Origin: a candidate division TM6 bacterium GW2011_GWE2_42_60
GTDB taxonomy: Bacteria > Babelota > Babeliae > Babelales > Babelaceae
Assembly (NCBI GenBank): GCA_000996275.1
Contig: LCEG01000002.1
Location: 141,246 to 205,245, forward strand
DNA: 64,000 bases
Direction: 5' to 3'
Of this stretch, positions 7,921 to 16,891 are shown piece after piece. Within the stretch, counting starts at the first letter, position 1, and each line of letters starts with the position of its first letter. The position numbers were made by a program, and so were the translations under genes. Below the pieces are notes generated by a model that worked only from the letters and a program-made list of their open reading frames with translations, was not told where the DNA came from and made no database searches.

Positions 7921-9717
7921 ATGACAAAACAATGGGTAAACGCACTTGCAGTTCTTTGTTCACTCCTCGCTCTTTTTAATCTTAAGCCTGACGAATTTAC
8001 AGATGTTGCCATTGCGTTTGAAAAACTTGTACAACCGTTTTCAATAGAACAAAAAGAGATTGCCAAACGATACCTTGTAAAAAGTAAGCGCATTCGCGAA
8101 GCCTGTAGTGAAGAAATTTTGGAAAAATTCGATGGTAACAACTTACAAGCTTTAAGCGAAGAAGAACAGACCACCCTCGCACAAGTAGTTCAGGGGGAAG
8201 TAGAGACCTATCTAAAGGACGCCGATAAAAGTTTTTCAAAAAAAACATTAGAACTCTTTGAAAACATCCTTAAAGCTGACACAGAAACGCAGGTCAAAGA
8301 CGACCTATCGGGCACAACGCTCGAAGATTGTCTTAATCTTTTCTACGCCAGCAACTATTTTTTATTACCGCGCTTTATCACAAATACCATTGCCAAACAT
8401 ATTTGTTTACCACAATTTATCGATAGCATGGCAACAAAACTCGCAGATAAAGACCCCCTCATAGACAAACCAGAGTTCACAGACTTTTTGCAAACCCTTA
8501 ATCATTTTTCTACCATTCTTATTGAATCAGGCACAAAAGAATACAAAAAAGGACCTGCAATAGCATTTGCTCGATCAGGTAAAAACTATGCATTTGAAAA
8601 TCTTGAAAAAAACGAAATACAGACACAGCTGGTTCACTCAAAGCATTCTTTAAAGAACTACAACGGTCCTGCCGAACAAATTTTTTTCAAAAATGATCTG
8701 TTTTTAATAGTAAAAGATAAAGAGAAGAACTTTGCATCATATTCGATCAAATCCCCAAATAGAATCACCAAACTTCCCATCTCTCAACACGCCCCTTTTA
8801 AAAACATCTTTTCTGTACCGAGAGAGTATTTTGTTCTTGTGCTTTACGACGATGGCGCACTAGAATCAATAAGTATTACCACTGGGGGAACCAGTGACGT
8901 TATCAAGAAAAATTCTGATCCTTCGATAACAAGCCTAGAACCTACTATATCTCCCTTGCAACCGCTTAATATATTTGAAATATCATTTATTGCAGGCTTT
9001 AGCAATGGCTCTGTAGAAAACATAACGAGATCGGGAGCTCCTCATGTGCATAAAAAAACTTTGCCGCATAAACATAACTCAGCTGTGACAACTATAACGA
9101 CACAAAACATCTCTGGCGAAATCTATGCAACTGCATCAGAAGATGGCACCGTAATAGTAAGTACTGATGCTTCTGCTGAAAAACAAATAACACTCACCAG
9201 CCCTGACCCCATCTTTACCATGCAATTTAATCCTATCGATAAAAATGAACTCCTCATCGCTACAACAAAGAATGTCGTTACCCTATGGAATTTTTCAAAT
9301 CCCAATAAAGTGTTTAAAAAATTTGAAATAGCCTTAGAAAGCCCCCTCATTTCTATCTTATTCACTCAACAAATGATTATTGTCGCATCAAAGGGAAAAT
9401 CTATAAGCCTATTTAATACAGAGACAGGAGCGTTAATGGGTTGGCTCAACTACAAAGGCAACATCTCATCGCTTGCAATTGATGACACAAAGGGATCTTT
9501 GCTTGCTTCTTTTTCAAAAGGAGGCGTCGTACTCTATGACCTCAATGCAATGCTCGCCTATTATTCTGAACTTGCGCAAAAAACATTTGAAAAGAAACTA
9601 CAAAAAAAATCAGAGCTACCATCAACGCTGACGGTCGAAAAAGATTCGCCACTCGTAGCACTTCACAATTACTTGAAAAAAGGCTCAGCGCTTACACAAA
9701 AATTTTCGATACAATAA
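7921..9717 (+). CDS. Secreted protein with Skp1/BTB-like domain and WD40-type repeats
   Basis: Residues 1-22 form a signal-like segment. Residues about 27-160 resemble a Skp1/BTB fold. An EIAKRYLVKSKRIREA helix is followed by an acidic loop, then a TTLEDCLNLFYASNYFLLP helix pair that matches the Skp1 pattern of an ANYL-type helix followed by a Leu-rich one. From about residue 220 on there are repeated four-stranded blade patterns (IYATASEDGTVIVS, ELLIATTKNVVTLWNF), typical of WD40 or quinoprotein-like propellers. A GTG at 7918 directly precedes the ATG; AGGGG at 7911-7915 is better spaced for the ATG. Skp1/BTB-type domains recruit ubiquitin ligases in eukaryotes, so interference with the host is an attractive but unproven role. 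The propeller is likelier than the Skp1 assignment. Confidence 0.6.
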   Translation: MTKQWVNALAVLCSLLALFNLKPDEFTDVAIAFEKLVQPFSIEQKEIAKRYLVKSKRIREACSEEILEKFDGNNLQALSEEEQTTLAQVVQGEVETYLKDADKSFSKKTLELFENILKADTETQVKDDLSGTTLEDCLNLFYASNYFLLPRFITNTIAKHICLPQFIDSMATKLADKDPLIDKPEFTDFLQTLNHFSTILIESGTKEYKKGPAIAFARSGKNYAFENLEKNEIQTQLVHSKHSLKNYNGPAEQIFFKNDLFLIVKDKEKNFASYSIKSPNRITKLPISQHAPFKNIFSVPREYFVLVLYDDGALESISITTGGTSDVIKKNSDPSITSLEPTISPLQPLNIFEISFIAGFSNGSVENITRSGAPHVHKKTLPHKHNSAVTTITTQNISGEIYATASEDGTVIVSTDASAEKQITLTSPDPIFTMQFNPIDKNELLIATTKNVVTLWNFSNPNKVFKKFEIALESPLISILFTQQMIIVASKGKSISLFNTETGALMGWLNYKGNISSLAIDDTKGSLLASFSKGGVVLYDLNAMLAYYSELAQKTFEKKLQKKSELPSTLTVEKDSPLVALHNYLKKGSALTQKFSIQ

Positions 9718-9721
9718 CGCT

Positions 9722-10309
9722 CTATTGCGGTTGCGCATTTTTTACTACACGGTCACATTCTATCAAAAGACCTTCTGTTTTTTGAATAAGTGCTGCAATA
9801 ATCGATTCCTCGCCACATCGTTGTTCCGCGCACACCGCTTCAAAGGCATCACGCATTGCAAGAACTCGCTCTTCAAGATCAACAAAATCAACCGTAAAGC
9901 GATGACAACAACTCGAACACCAATCACAACAACAATGAAGCGATGATACACTCAAAAGCATTGATAAGACATCTCCCACTAACCGCTCAATAAACTGAAT
10001 ACGATACCGCGGCGCAATCGTTATAGAACGCAATAAATCTAATACATTCCACGCACGCATCAGCGACTCGCGCGCATCCTGAAAATAAGTAGTAAAACGC
10101 CGTTCACACAACAATGTATCACCTCCATCACCTCCATTCCCCCCATTCCCCCCATTCCCTCCATTCCCCCCATTCCCTCCATTGCCAAGCACGCCGTACT
10201 GACAACACAGAAGCCCGCTTAAAAGCACGCAAAAAAAGAGTCTCCGTTGCCGCAAAATAGAGGTCATACCTCGCGATAGTTCGGCAAAAAAAATTTTCGA
10301 GCCCTCCAT
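9722..10309 (-). CDS. Gly-rich, Cys-rich exported protein with NGG tandem repeat
   Basis: From the ATG at 10309, preceded by AGGGAG, the product is 195 aa. The frame opens earlier, at 10444, without a better start. A hydrophobic helix at residues about 24-38 (LFFCVLLSGLLCCQYG) is followed by seven GGN/GGD triplets encoded by a 9-bp tandem repeat (10121-10183). A helical domain comes next, and a dense cysteine cluster, CCCDWCSSCCHRF, lies near residue 130. It is convergent with the WD40-type gene, only 4 bp from its stop. The family is unknown; the Cys cluster could bind metal or form disulfides outside the cytoplasm. Confidence 0.6.
   Translation of the reverse strand: MEGSKIFFAELSRGMTSILRQRRLFFCVLLSGLLCCQYGVLGNGGNGGNGGNGGNGGNGGDGGDTLLCERRFTTYFQDARESLMRAWNVLDLLRSITIAPRYRIQFIERLVGDVLSMLLSVSSLHCCCDWCSSCCHRFTVDFVDLEERVLAMRDAFEAVCAEQRCGEESIIAALIQKTEGLLIECDRVVKNAQPQ
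10121..10183 (-). repeat. 9-bp tandem repeat, 7 units, GGAGG-type (locus A)
   Basis: Seven 9-bp units of the form ACCTCCATY or CCCYCCATT on the plus strand, i.e. AATGGRGGG on the coding strand. Here it is read as Asn-Gly-Gly (Asp in two units). The same unit recurs at 41784-41819, 62052-62096 and 62327-62353. Confidence 0.9.
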
Positions 10310-10453
10310 AGCATCTCCCTTTATTTTTACTTGTTTTGTTGATGCCCTCTCTCCACTCCCATTCTTGCAATTATACTTACTATTTGTCAATAAAAAAATA
10401 AGGGCAATGAAAATTCCAGCTCCTATGCTCGCAAGTCTGGGCATAAACAGAAT

Positions 10454-10495
10454 GGTCCTGATACGAATATCTAAAGTGATATTCGTATCAGGACC
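10454..10495. terminator. Hairpin at the end of the five-gene cluster
   Basis: The perfect 18-bp arms 10454-10471 and 10478-10495 flank a 6-nt loop. It follows the stop of the last gene of the paralogue operon (10534) and precedes the Gly/Cys-rich gene. A TATTTTT run lies on the plus-strand side; the minus-strand side has only a weak T-run. Confidence 0.65.
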
Positions 10496-10533
10496 TATTT
10501 TTCGACTATTTTTATTGATTTAAACAGACTCGT

Positions 10534-13329
10534 CTAATTCTGAGGCTTCGGCTTTTTTTGAAAACTACGGATTGCGGTATTTATAAACAAAGGCCGCAAA
10601 GGCATCACTCTTCCCACCGTTGTCGTTATTTGAGATTGTATCACAGGCGCTGGCAACTGAGGCGGTATATTCAAAGAAGAGGTCGCGGTTATAAGAGATT
10701 TCGAGCTCATAATCGTTGGAGATGTGAAGATCCGTGGTTGTACGGTAGGTAATAAAGAGTTGGTTTGTTTCTCAAAAAAATTTTCCAACCCTTTTACAAT
10801 ATTCAATACTTGACTCGTTTTATAACGAGCGCTAAAACCATCATTTATAATTTTTTTCACATTATGTATGAGGTTTAAATTTAAAGGCGTAATATTTTCA
10901 GTGCTTTCTTCCAAATATTTAGAAAGCTCTTTAAAATACTTAATTTTATGACTGTTAACAAAGGAAAGCGTATCAATTTTAGTAAGCAAAAATCTTAAAA
11001 CAAATCTTAATTGAACAGATCCAACTCTATTCTTCTTATTGATTATATTTCTTAACACAGAGTCTTCTGACTCACTTATAGGCTTGATAAATAAGTTAAG
11101 CAAACAGGGCACCCTTATTCTTTTATCAAGCTCAGCCACTATGTCATTAAGCTTGTTGGCTGAATCGCCTGCACCATCGAAAAGCTTTTTAAGAGCCTGC
11201 TGTTTCAACTTAAGACAAACATTGTTATCATTTTCTAATGCTAAGAGATCCTCATCTGACATAAAACTCAAACTAGAACTTGATGCACCACCCTGCTCCT
11301 CAACAAAAGGGGTATTCGTCGTTGTGGTTGCGTTGGGTGTGGTTACATTATTATTATCTTTAGAAGAAATAATATTCCACTTTTCTCGAATCTTATTTTT
11401 ATTATTTATCGGCGGGATAAATCGTTTACGCTTTTCACCCTGCGTTCTCGCACTCTGCTGTATGCTCTCAACCAGAGAATATTGCAGGGAAGACATCACC
11501 TTATTATTTTCTTGAGGGGGCACTGTATTGTTTTGTTGCAGAGGCAATGGCTTATTCAGAATATAATGAGAACTTGATGCACCACCCTGCTCTTCAATAA
11601 AAGGAGTATTCGTCGTTGTAGTCGTGGTGGTAGTTACATTGTTATTATTTTGAGGAGTAATATTCCGCTTTTTTTTAAGACTATGAATTGCGGTATTTAT
11701 AATTAAAGGCCTCACAACCGTTATGGTCGTCAATGCTTGCAATTTTTTAAAGATATCTTCCGATTGATCTTCTTCATCACTACTTAAACCACGGATTGCA
11801 TTTATACCGTTTTTAATTTTTGTTATAAGGTTTAAAGAGTCAGAGGCTATTAGATTCTTCGCATAGTACTCTAACTGACCAGACAATATGTCATAGTTTT
11901 TTATTTGTTGTTGCCATTTTTGTGAGGAATGAATCCGTGTATTTAAAAATCCTAGAATAAACTTTAGGTGAAGCACCCCTGTTTCGATATTCTTATTAAG
12001 AATATCCTGAAAAACAGAAAAATTTGATTTTTCTTTAGGCTCAAAGATCAATTTAAATAAAACTTTTGGATGTGGTACATGCTGGCCAAACACTTCTTTG
12101 ATTGCATCAAGCATTTCTGTTGACTTTCCTGCATCAGCTAAAAGCTCTGAAAAAAAATGTTTTCTTGCCCCGTTTTTCGACAACTGTGCCCATTCCTTCT
12201 GATCCCAGATTAAGCTTTTACCGTCTTTCGCCCACCAATCGCTTATTTTTTTTGATGAATTCGATGAAGCGCTTGCCGACGTACTCGTAGTTGGTTGAGA
12301 CTGCGTTGTAAGCGACGGAACTAATAATTGCTGATTTTGTGGTAACAAAAAGTCGGTTTGTGTCTCAAAAAAAATTTCCCATCCATTTATAATGCTCGAT
12401 ACTTGCTCCGCTTGGAAACCAGCGCTAAAACCATCATTCATAATTTTTTTCACATTATGTATGAGTTTTAAACTTAAAGGCGTAATATTTTCAGGGCTTT
12501 CTTCCAAATATTCAGCAAGCTCTTTAAAATATTTAATTTTATCACGATCAGCCGAGGCAAGTCGATTAATCCCGGCAATCAAAAAATTTAAAATAAATCT
12601 TAATTGAACAGATCCCACTCTATCCTCTTTAGTGATTATATGTTTTAACACAGAGTCTTCTGACTCACTTACAGGATTGATAAATAAGTTAAGCAAATAG
12701 GACGCCTTCTTTCTTTTATTAAATACAGTCGCTATTTCATTAAGCTTGTTGGCTGAATCGCCTGCACCATCAAAAAGCTTTTTAAGAGCCTGCTGTTTCA
12801 ACTTAAGACAAACGCTGCTATCACTGTCTAATATTGAGAGCAACCCATTTGGCATGGACGTAGAACTAGAACTTGATGCACCACCCTGCTCCTCAACAAA
12901 AGGGGTATTCGTCGTTGTGGTTGTGGTTGTGGGGATTATGGGTACATTGTTATTATTTTTAGGAAAAGTAATATTCCGCTTTTTTTGTAGAGGCTGCTCA
13001 CTTATATTCGTAGGCAGTTGATTATTTATTGGCGGGATAAATTCACCCGGATTTTTCGCACGCTGCTGTAAGTTCTTATTATTTCCTTGAGAGGACACTT
13101 GATTGTTTTGTTGCAGAGGCTGCTCACCCTGCTTCCCAACAAAATGGGTATTCGTCGTTGCAGTTGCATTGTTATTATTCAGACTCTGTAACAACTCAGC
13201 AAAAGAAGGCAATGTGTTTCCCTCTAAGCCATTTGGTACAACACTATTGTTGCTGTTTTGCATACCATAGATATCTACTTCAGCAAGCAATAGCACCGAT
13301 GGCAGTAAAAGTAAAAAATATTTTTTCAT
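10534..13329 (-). CDS. Secreted modular repeat protein, 931 aa, fused tandem copy
   Basis: Fifth and last gene of the paralogue operon. The signal peptide (MKKYFLLLLPSVLLLAEVD) is nearly identical to that of the next gene. Then comes a Q/N/T-rich linker with basic clusters (QKKRN) and the box TNTPFVEEQGGASSSS. Three helical modules lie at about 165-325, 360-533 and 700-856. Each follows the pattern LLxxxGxSxxxLxxI, a Phe-rich LFxP turn, DSVLxxIxNKxNxxGxVxLxFIL and YxxLxxxLE. A copy of the family C-terminus (PLIINTAIHSLKKKRN) sits internally at about 540-556, followed by another full linker. The gene therefore looks like two tandem genes joined in frame. The role is unknown; export plus NLS-like clusters suggest a host-directed protein (inference). 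Confidence 0.7.
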   Translation of the reverse strand: MKKYFLLLLPSVLLLAEVDIYGMQNSNNSVVPNGLEGNTLPSFAELLQSLNNNNATATTNTHFVGKQGEQPLQQNNQVSSQGNNKNLQQRAKNPGEFIPPINNQLPTNISEQPLQKKRNITFPKNNNNVPIIPTTTTTTTNTPFVEEQGGASSSSSTSMPNGLLSILDSDSSVCLKLKQQALKKLFDGAGDSANKLNEIATVFNKRKKASYLLNLFINPVSESEDSVLKHIITKEDRVGSVQLRFILNFLIAGINRLASADRDKIKYFKELAEYLEESPENITPLSLKLIHNVKKIMNDGFSAGFQAEQVSSIINGWEIFFETQTDFLLPQNQQLLVPSLTTQSQPTTSTSASASSNSSKKISDWWAKDGKSLIWDQKEWAQLSKNGARKHFFSELLADAGKSTEMLDAIKEVFGQHVPHPKVLFKLIFEPKEKSNFSVFQDILNKNIETGVLHLKFILGFLNTRIHSSQKWQQQIKNYDILSGQLEYYAKNLIASDSLNLITKIKNGINAIRGLSSDEEDQSEDIFKKLQALTTITVVRPLIINTAIHSLKKKRNITPQNNNNVTTTTTTTTNTPFIEEQGGASSSHYILNKPLPLQQNNTVPPQENNKVMSSLQYSLVESIQQSARTQGEKRKRFIPPINNKNKIREKWNIISSKDNNNVTTPNATTTTNTPFVEEQGGASSSSLSFMSDEDLLALENDNNVCLKLKQQALKKLFDGAGDSANKLNDIVAELDKRIRVPCLLNLFIKPISESEDSVLRNIINKKNRVGSVQLRFVLRFLLTKIDTLSFVNSHKIKYFKELSKYLEESTENITPLNLNLIHNVKKIINDGFSARYKTSQVLNIVKGLENFFEKQTNSLLPTVQPRIFTSPTIMSSKSLITATSSLNIPPQLPAPVIQSQITTTVGRVMPLRPLFINTAIRSFQKKPKPQN

Positions 13330-13374
13330 CGTAAATTCCCTGTTTTTATTTGGCTTAGATTAATTTATTTAATT

Positions 13375-15138
13375 TTATTGCTGCTTTTTTTGAAGACTAT
13401 GAATTGCGGTATTTATAATTAAAGGCTTCAGAGGTGTCGAGCTTATAATCGTTGTAGATGTGGTTATCAGTGGTTGTACGGTAGATACGGGCGCTGATAA
13501 TAACTGATTTTGTGAAGACTGTGCATTTGGTTGTTCTTTAAGAATGTTCTGTAAATTGTTAAATATGGTGACCATGTGATCAGGACACGCTTTTCTAGGC
13601 CCTTTGTTTATATTTTCACTTATAACATCTCTAAACTTAGCTATGAGATCTAAAAATTCAGGTTTTATTGAGTTATTAATGTAATTTCCTAATAACTCAA
13701 GCAACGATTCATAATGTTTTTCTTGAAATAAAGGATCTACCGAAAAATGCACCTTATTATTTAAAATTTCTAAAAGAAGCTTTAATTGAAGTAAACCTGT
13801 TTTATTATCTTTATTGAGTACCTCTTGAAAGACAGAATCTTGTGAGTTTGCAATAGGATTAAAGATCAGCTCAAGCAAAGGTTTTGGGAGTGGTATGTGT
13901 GTGTTAAGCATTTCTTTGATTGCATTAAGCTTTTCTGCTGAATCTCCTGCATTAATCAAAAATTCTGCAATTAATTTTTGTCTAAACCCATGTTTCCCTC
14001 GCATATCCCATTCATTCTGATCCCAATTTAAACTCTTGCGGTCATTCGCCCACCAATGACTTATTTCTTTTGATAAATTCGATGAAGCGCTTGCCGACAT
14101 ACTCGTAATTGCCTGAACCTGCCGTGTAAGCACTGGAACTAATAATTGTTGATTTTGTGGCAGCAAAAGATCTGTTTGTTTCTCAAACAAATCTTTCAAC
14201 CCTTTTTCAATCTGCAATACTTGACCACTTTTATAACAAGCACTAGAACCATTCTTGATAATTTTTGCTACATTCTGTATAAATTCTAAACACAAGGGCC
14301 CAGCGCTTTCAAAGCACTTTTGAAAGCTTTCATAAAGCATTGCGTAGTACTTAATTTTATCATTCAGACATCCTGCAGAAAGCAAACCGATTTTAGTAAA
14401 CAAAAGATTTAAAACAACTCGTAATTGAACGTATCCAAATTTGTTCTTTTTATTGGTTATATGTTTTAAAACAAAGTCTTCTGATTCATTCTTATGATGA
14501 GTAAATGAGTCAAGCACATAACACAGCTTCTTTTTCCCTGCGAATACATTTATTATTGCATTAAGCCGTTGCATCGAATCTCTCGCACCATCAAAGAGTT
14601 TTTTAAGAGTTTGCTGTTTTTCTTCAATGCTCATCTTTCTACCACTTTGCAATATTTCAATCAGCGATAAAAACTCGCTATCAGACATTAGCGTAGAACA
14701 AGGGCTTGAATCACTCGTATTTGATTGGATCGAACTCGAACTAGAACTTGATGCACCACCCTGCTCCTCAACAAAAGGGGTATTCGTCGTTGTCGTCGTT
14801 GTGGCGGTTACCTTGTTAATATTCCGCTTTTTTTGTGTAGGCTGCTCACTTATATTCGTAGGCAGTTGAGGCTTCTCACCCTTCTTCTCAGACAGTTCAT
14901 TATATCGTTTACGATTTTCCTTTTCAGCCTGTTTAATTTCAAAGAGAAGCAACGACCCATTTTGTTTCAAAAACCATGGCTCACTCAGACGTTGTTGCAA
15001 CTCAGCAAAAGAAGGTACCGTATCCCCCTCTAAGCTATTTGGTACAACAATCTTGTTACTGTTTTGCATACCATAGACATCTACTTCAGCAAGCAAAAAT
15101 ACCACCGGCAGTAAAAGTAAAAAATATTTTTTCATCAT
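13375..15138 (-). CDS. Secreted modular repeat protein, 587 aa
   Basis: Fourth gene of the paralogue operon, 45 bp upstream of the 931-aa gene and closely similar to it. It has a signal peptide (MMKKYFLLLLPVVFLLAEVD), a PSFAELQQ segment, a QKKRNINK basic cluster, and a Thr run followed by NTPFVEEQGGASSSSS near residue 130. Two helical modules lie at about 150-328 and 360-530, the second opening with Trp pairs (WWANDRKSLNWDQNEW). The C-terminus PLIINTAIHSLQKKQQ is the family tail. Some module segments share long nucleotide identities with the 931-aa gene (14740-14790 against 12870-12920). No catalytic motif is seen. Confidence 0.7.
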   Translation of the reverse strand: MMKKYFLLLLPVVFLLAEVDVYGMQNSNKIVVPNSLEGDTVPSFAELQQRLSEPWFLKQNGSLLLFEIKQAEKENRKRYNELSEKKGEKPQLPTNISEQPTQKKRNINKVTATTTTTTNTPFVEEQGGASSSSSSSIQSNTSDSSPCSTLMSDSEFLSLIEILQSGRKMSIEEKQQTLKKLFDGARDSMQRLNAIINVFAGKKKLCYVLDSFTHHKNESEDFVLKHITNKKNKFGYVQLRVVLNLLFTKIGLLSAGCLNDKIKYYAMLYESFQKCFESAGPLCLEFIQNVAKIIKNGSSACYKSGQVLQIEKGLKDLFEKQTDLLLPQNQQLLVPVLTRQVQAITSMSASASSNLSKEISHWWANDRKSLNWDQNEWDMRGKHGFRQKLIAEFLINAGDSAEKLNAIKEMLNTHIPLPKPLLELIFNPIANSQDSVFQEVLNKDNKTGLLQLKLLLEILNNKVHFSVDPLFQEKHYESLLELLGNYINNSIKPEFLDLIAKFRDVISENINKGPRKACPDHMVTIFNNLQNILKEQPNAQSSQNQLLSAPVSTVQPLITTSTTIISSTPLKPLIINTAIHSLQKKQQ

Positions 15139-15209
15139 AAATTCCTTGTTTTATTTGGTTATTTTTTAATATATTTTCAATTTATCGATTTTAATAGATA
15201 CATCAACGC

Positions 15210-16865
15210 CTATTTTTTATCTTGTGGCACAAGGGGTGTAAAAATGGGGGTAAAAATGGAGGTTTTTTGCAGAGAAGAAGAGGGTAGAGTATCTAGTGAA
15301 AGAGTAGTTTGCGGATTAATAGCTGACTGCAACCGATCAAAAATGCAACCTACTCTCTTGATTATTGTTAAAGAATGAGGAGCTTTATCAATAGCATTTA
15401 TAGCGTTGTTTATAAGATTTAAACTCTGAGAATCGGTGCTTCCACAACCATATGTACTTAATTTTTTGCTAAGTAAGTCATAGTTACCCATCCTAGTATA
15501 TGTGTCTCTTGATTCGACTATCTTACTATTGAATAGGCTTAGAATCAGTCGCATATGACCAATAGACTGACTATTATTTTGATTAACGACACTTTGCAAA
15601 ATTGAATCTTTTTTATTTTGCATAGGGTCGGTAAAACAATTGAATGCATCTTTCGGTGTTGTAATATTCTCTTTAAGCATTTTTTCAAGATCATCGAGTA
15701 TTTGAGAGCCAGTAGTTGCAACTTTTAAAAACCTCTGGACAACTTGCTTTTTATCAAAAGAACAGAGAAACTTCCATCTTTTTGCATTCCAATAAGACAG
15801 CGGCTGAAGTTCCCAGTCTTGAGGAAGACAGCTTCTCATCGTTGGTTGTACCGTATTTTTTGAGACAGGCGTGGATAGTAATTGATTTTGCGCAGAAGGA
15901 GATATTGCCAGAGGAATCGACTGTTGATTGAAAAATTTTTCTAGCGATGTTGCAACGTTCGCTTCTTCTGTGTTTCCTAAAATCCACATAACCCCACCGA
16001 CTAAAGCCTTATTAGCAGAAAACTCATCCGGAAGAGTATATGTTTTTAGATTTCTTAACAGGTGAGAATACTCCCGAGCTCTTGCTTGCTTCTTTGTTTC
16101 ATTTTTAATCTGAGAAACGACAAAATTAAACAAAAACTTCAACTGGACACTCCCTTGTTGACTCATTAAAGTTTGTGGAATCAATGGCATTTGACAGTTA
16201 CTATCCTGCGGTTCAAAAACAAGATCAATCAAAGTAGAAAGCCATTTTATATAAAGCAATACTTTCCCAATCGCACTTAATTTTTCATGATCATCTTGTA
16301 CTTTTTGTAATAATTTAGAAATTGCCATCACTTTATCGACATGCAAAAGCTTATTCCACTTTTCGAAAGTCCAGTCTTTCGGAGCATATTGTTCCCACTT
16401 TTTTGGCAGATAACTGGTCTGTTTAAAAGCTACTCCAGAACTCGAACTTGTTGCCCCATTCGTATTAAAACATGTTTTTTTCTGTTCACTCTGATTTTCT
16501 ACTTTCTCTTCTTCTCGCAAACGCTTATTTTTTTGAGCAGGTTTTTTTTGAGCAGGTACTGTATTCGTAGTACTGTTTGATTCATTGTCAAGAAAATCTG
16601 AAAACAACGTTTTGATATTTTGCTTTTCAAATTCAAGGGCGCCCATATTTTTTTGAGTCTCTTTTTCGCTCAAATCAATCGACGTAAGCGCCAGATCATC
16701 AAAAAAATCAAAGTTTAAAGAATTGCTTTGATCTTCACTATTAACTTGGTTTTCACTATTAAAATCAAAACTATTAAAATCAAAATTTTCATTTTCCATC
16801 CCATGCAAATGGGTCTGAGACAGAGAAAAAATAACGGTTATAAAAAGTGAATATTTTTTAATCAT
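15210..16865 (-). CDS. Secreted modular repeat protein, 551 aa
   Basis: Third gene of the operon. The signal peptide (MIKKYSLFITVIFSLSQTHL) precedes an acidic Asn/Phe-rich stretch with FDFNS repeats. The basic element KNKRLREEEK is followed by SEQKKTCFNTNGATSSSS, the counterpart of the EQGGASSSS box in the two genes downstream. Two divergent helical modules lie at about 155-315 and 345-520, each starting with a Trp-rich turn (WEQYAPKDWTFEKW; WELQPLSYWNAKRW). It is less similar to its neighbours than they are to each other, so this duplication is older. The function is unknown. Confidence 0.68.
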   Translation of the reverse strand: MIKKYSLFITVIFSLSQTHLHGMENENFDFNSFDFNSENQVNSEDQSNSLNFDFFDDLALTSIDLSEKETQKNMGALEFEKQNIKTLFSDFLDNESNSTTNTVPAQKKPAQKNKRLREEEKVENQSEQKKTCFNTNGATSSSSGVAFKQTSYLPKKWEQYAPKDWTFEKWNKLLHVDKVMAISKLLQKVQDDHEKLSAIGKVLLYIKWLSTLIDLVFEPQDSNCQMPLIPQTLMSQQGSVQLKFLFNFVVSQIKNETKKQARAREYSHLLRNLKTYTLPDEFSANKALVGGVMWILGNTEEANVATSLEKFFNQQSIPLAISPSAQNQLLSTPVSKNTVQPTMRSCLPQDWELQPLSYWNAKRWKFLCSFDKKQVVQRFLKVATTGSQILDDLEKMLKENITTPKDAFNCFTDPMQNKKDSILQSVVNQNNSQSIGHMRLILSLFNSKIVESRDTYTRMGNYDLLSKKLSTYGCGSTDSQSLNLINNAINAIDKAPHSLTIIKRVGCIFDRLQSAINPQTTLSLDTLPSSSLQKTSIFTPIFTPLVPQDKK

Positions 16866-16891
16866 TTTATTACCTTCTGTTTATGTACAAT

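Noticed and set aside
10121-10183. CRISPR-like short repeat array
   Set aside because: Units are 9 bp and contiguous with no spacers, and no cas genes are present.
10558-13021. Several plus-strand frames across the 931-aa gene (for example 11039-11515, 12746-13021)
   Set aside because: They repeat exactly where the minus-strand linker box repeats, with Val/Leu runs arising as the complement of Thr/Asn codons; they are shadows of the real genes.
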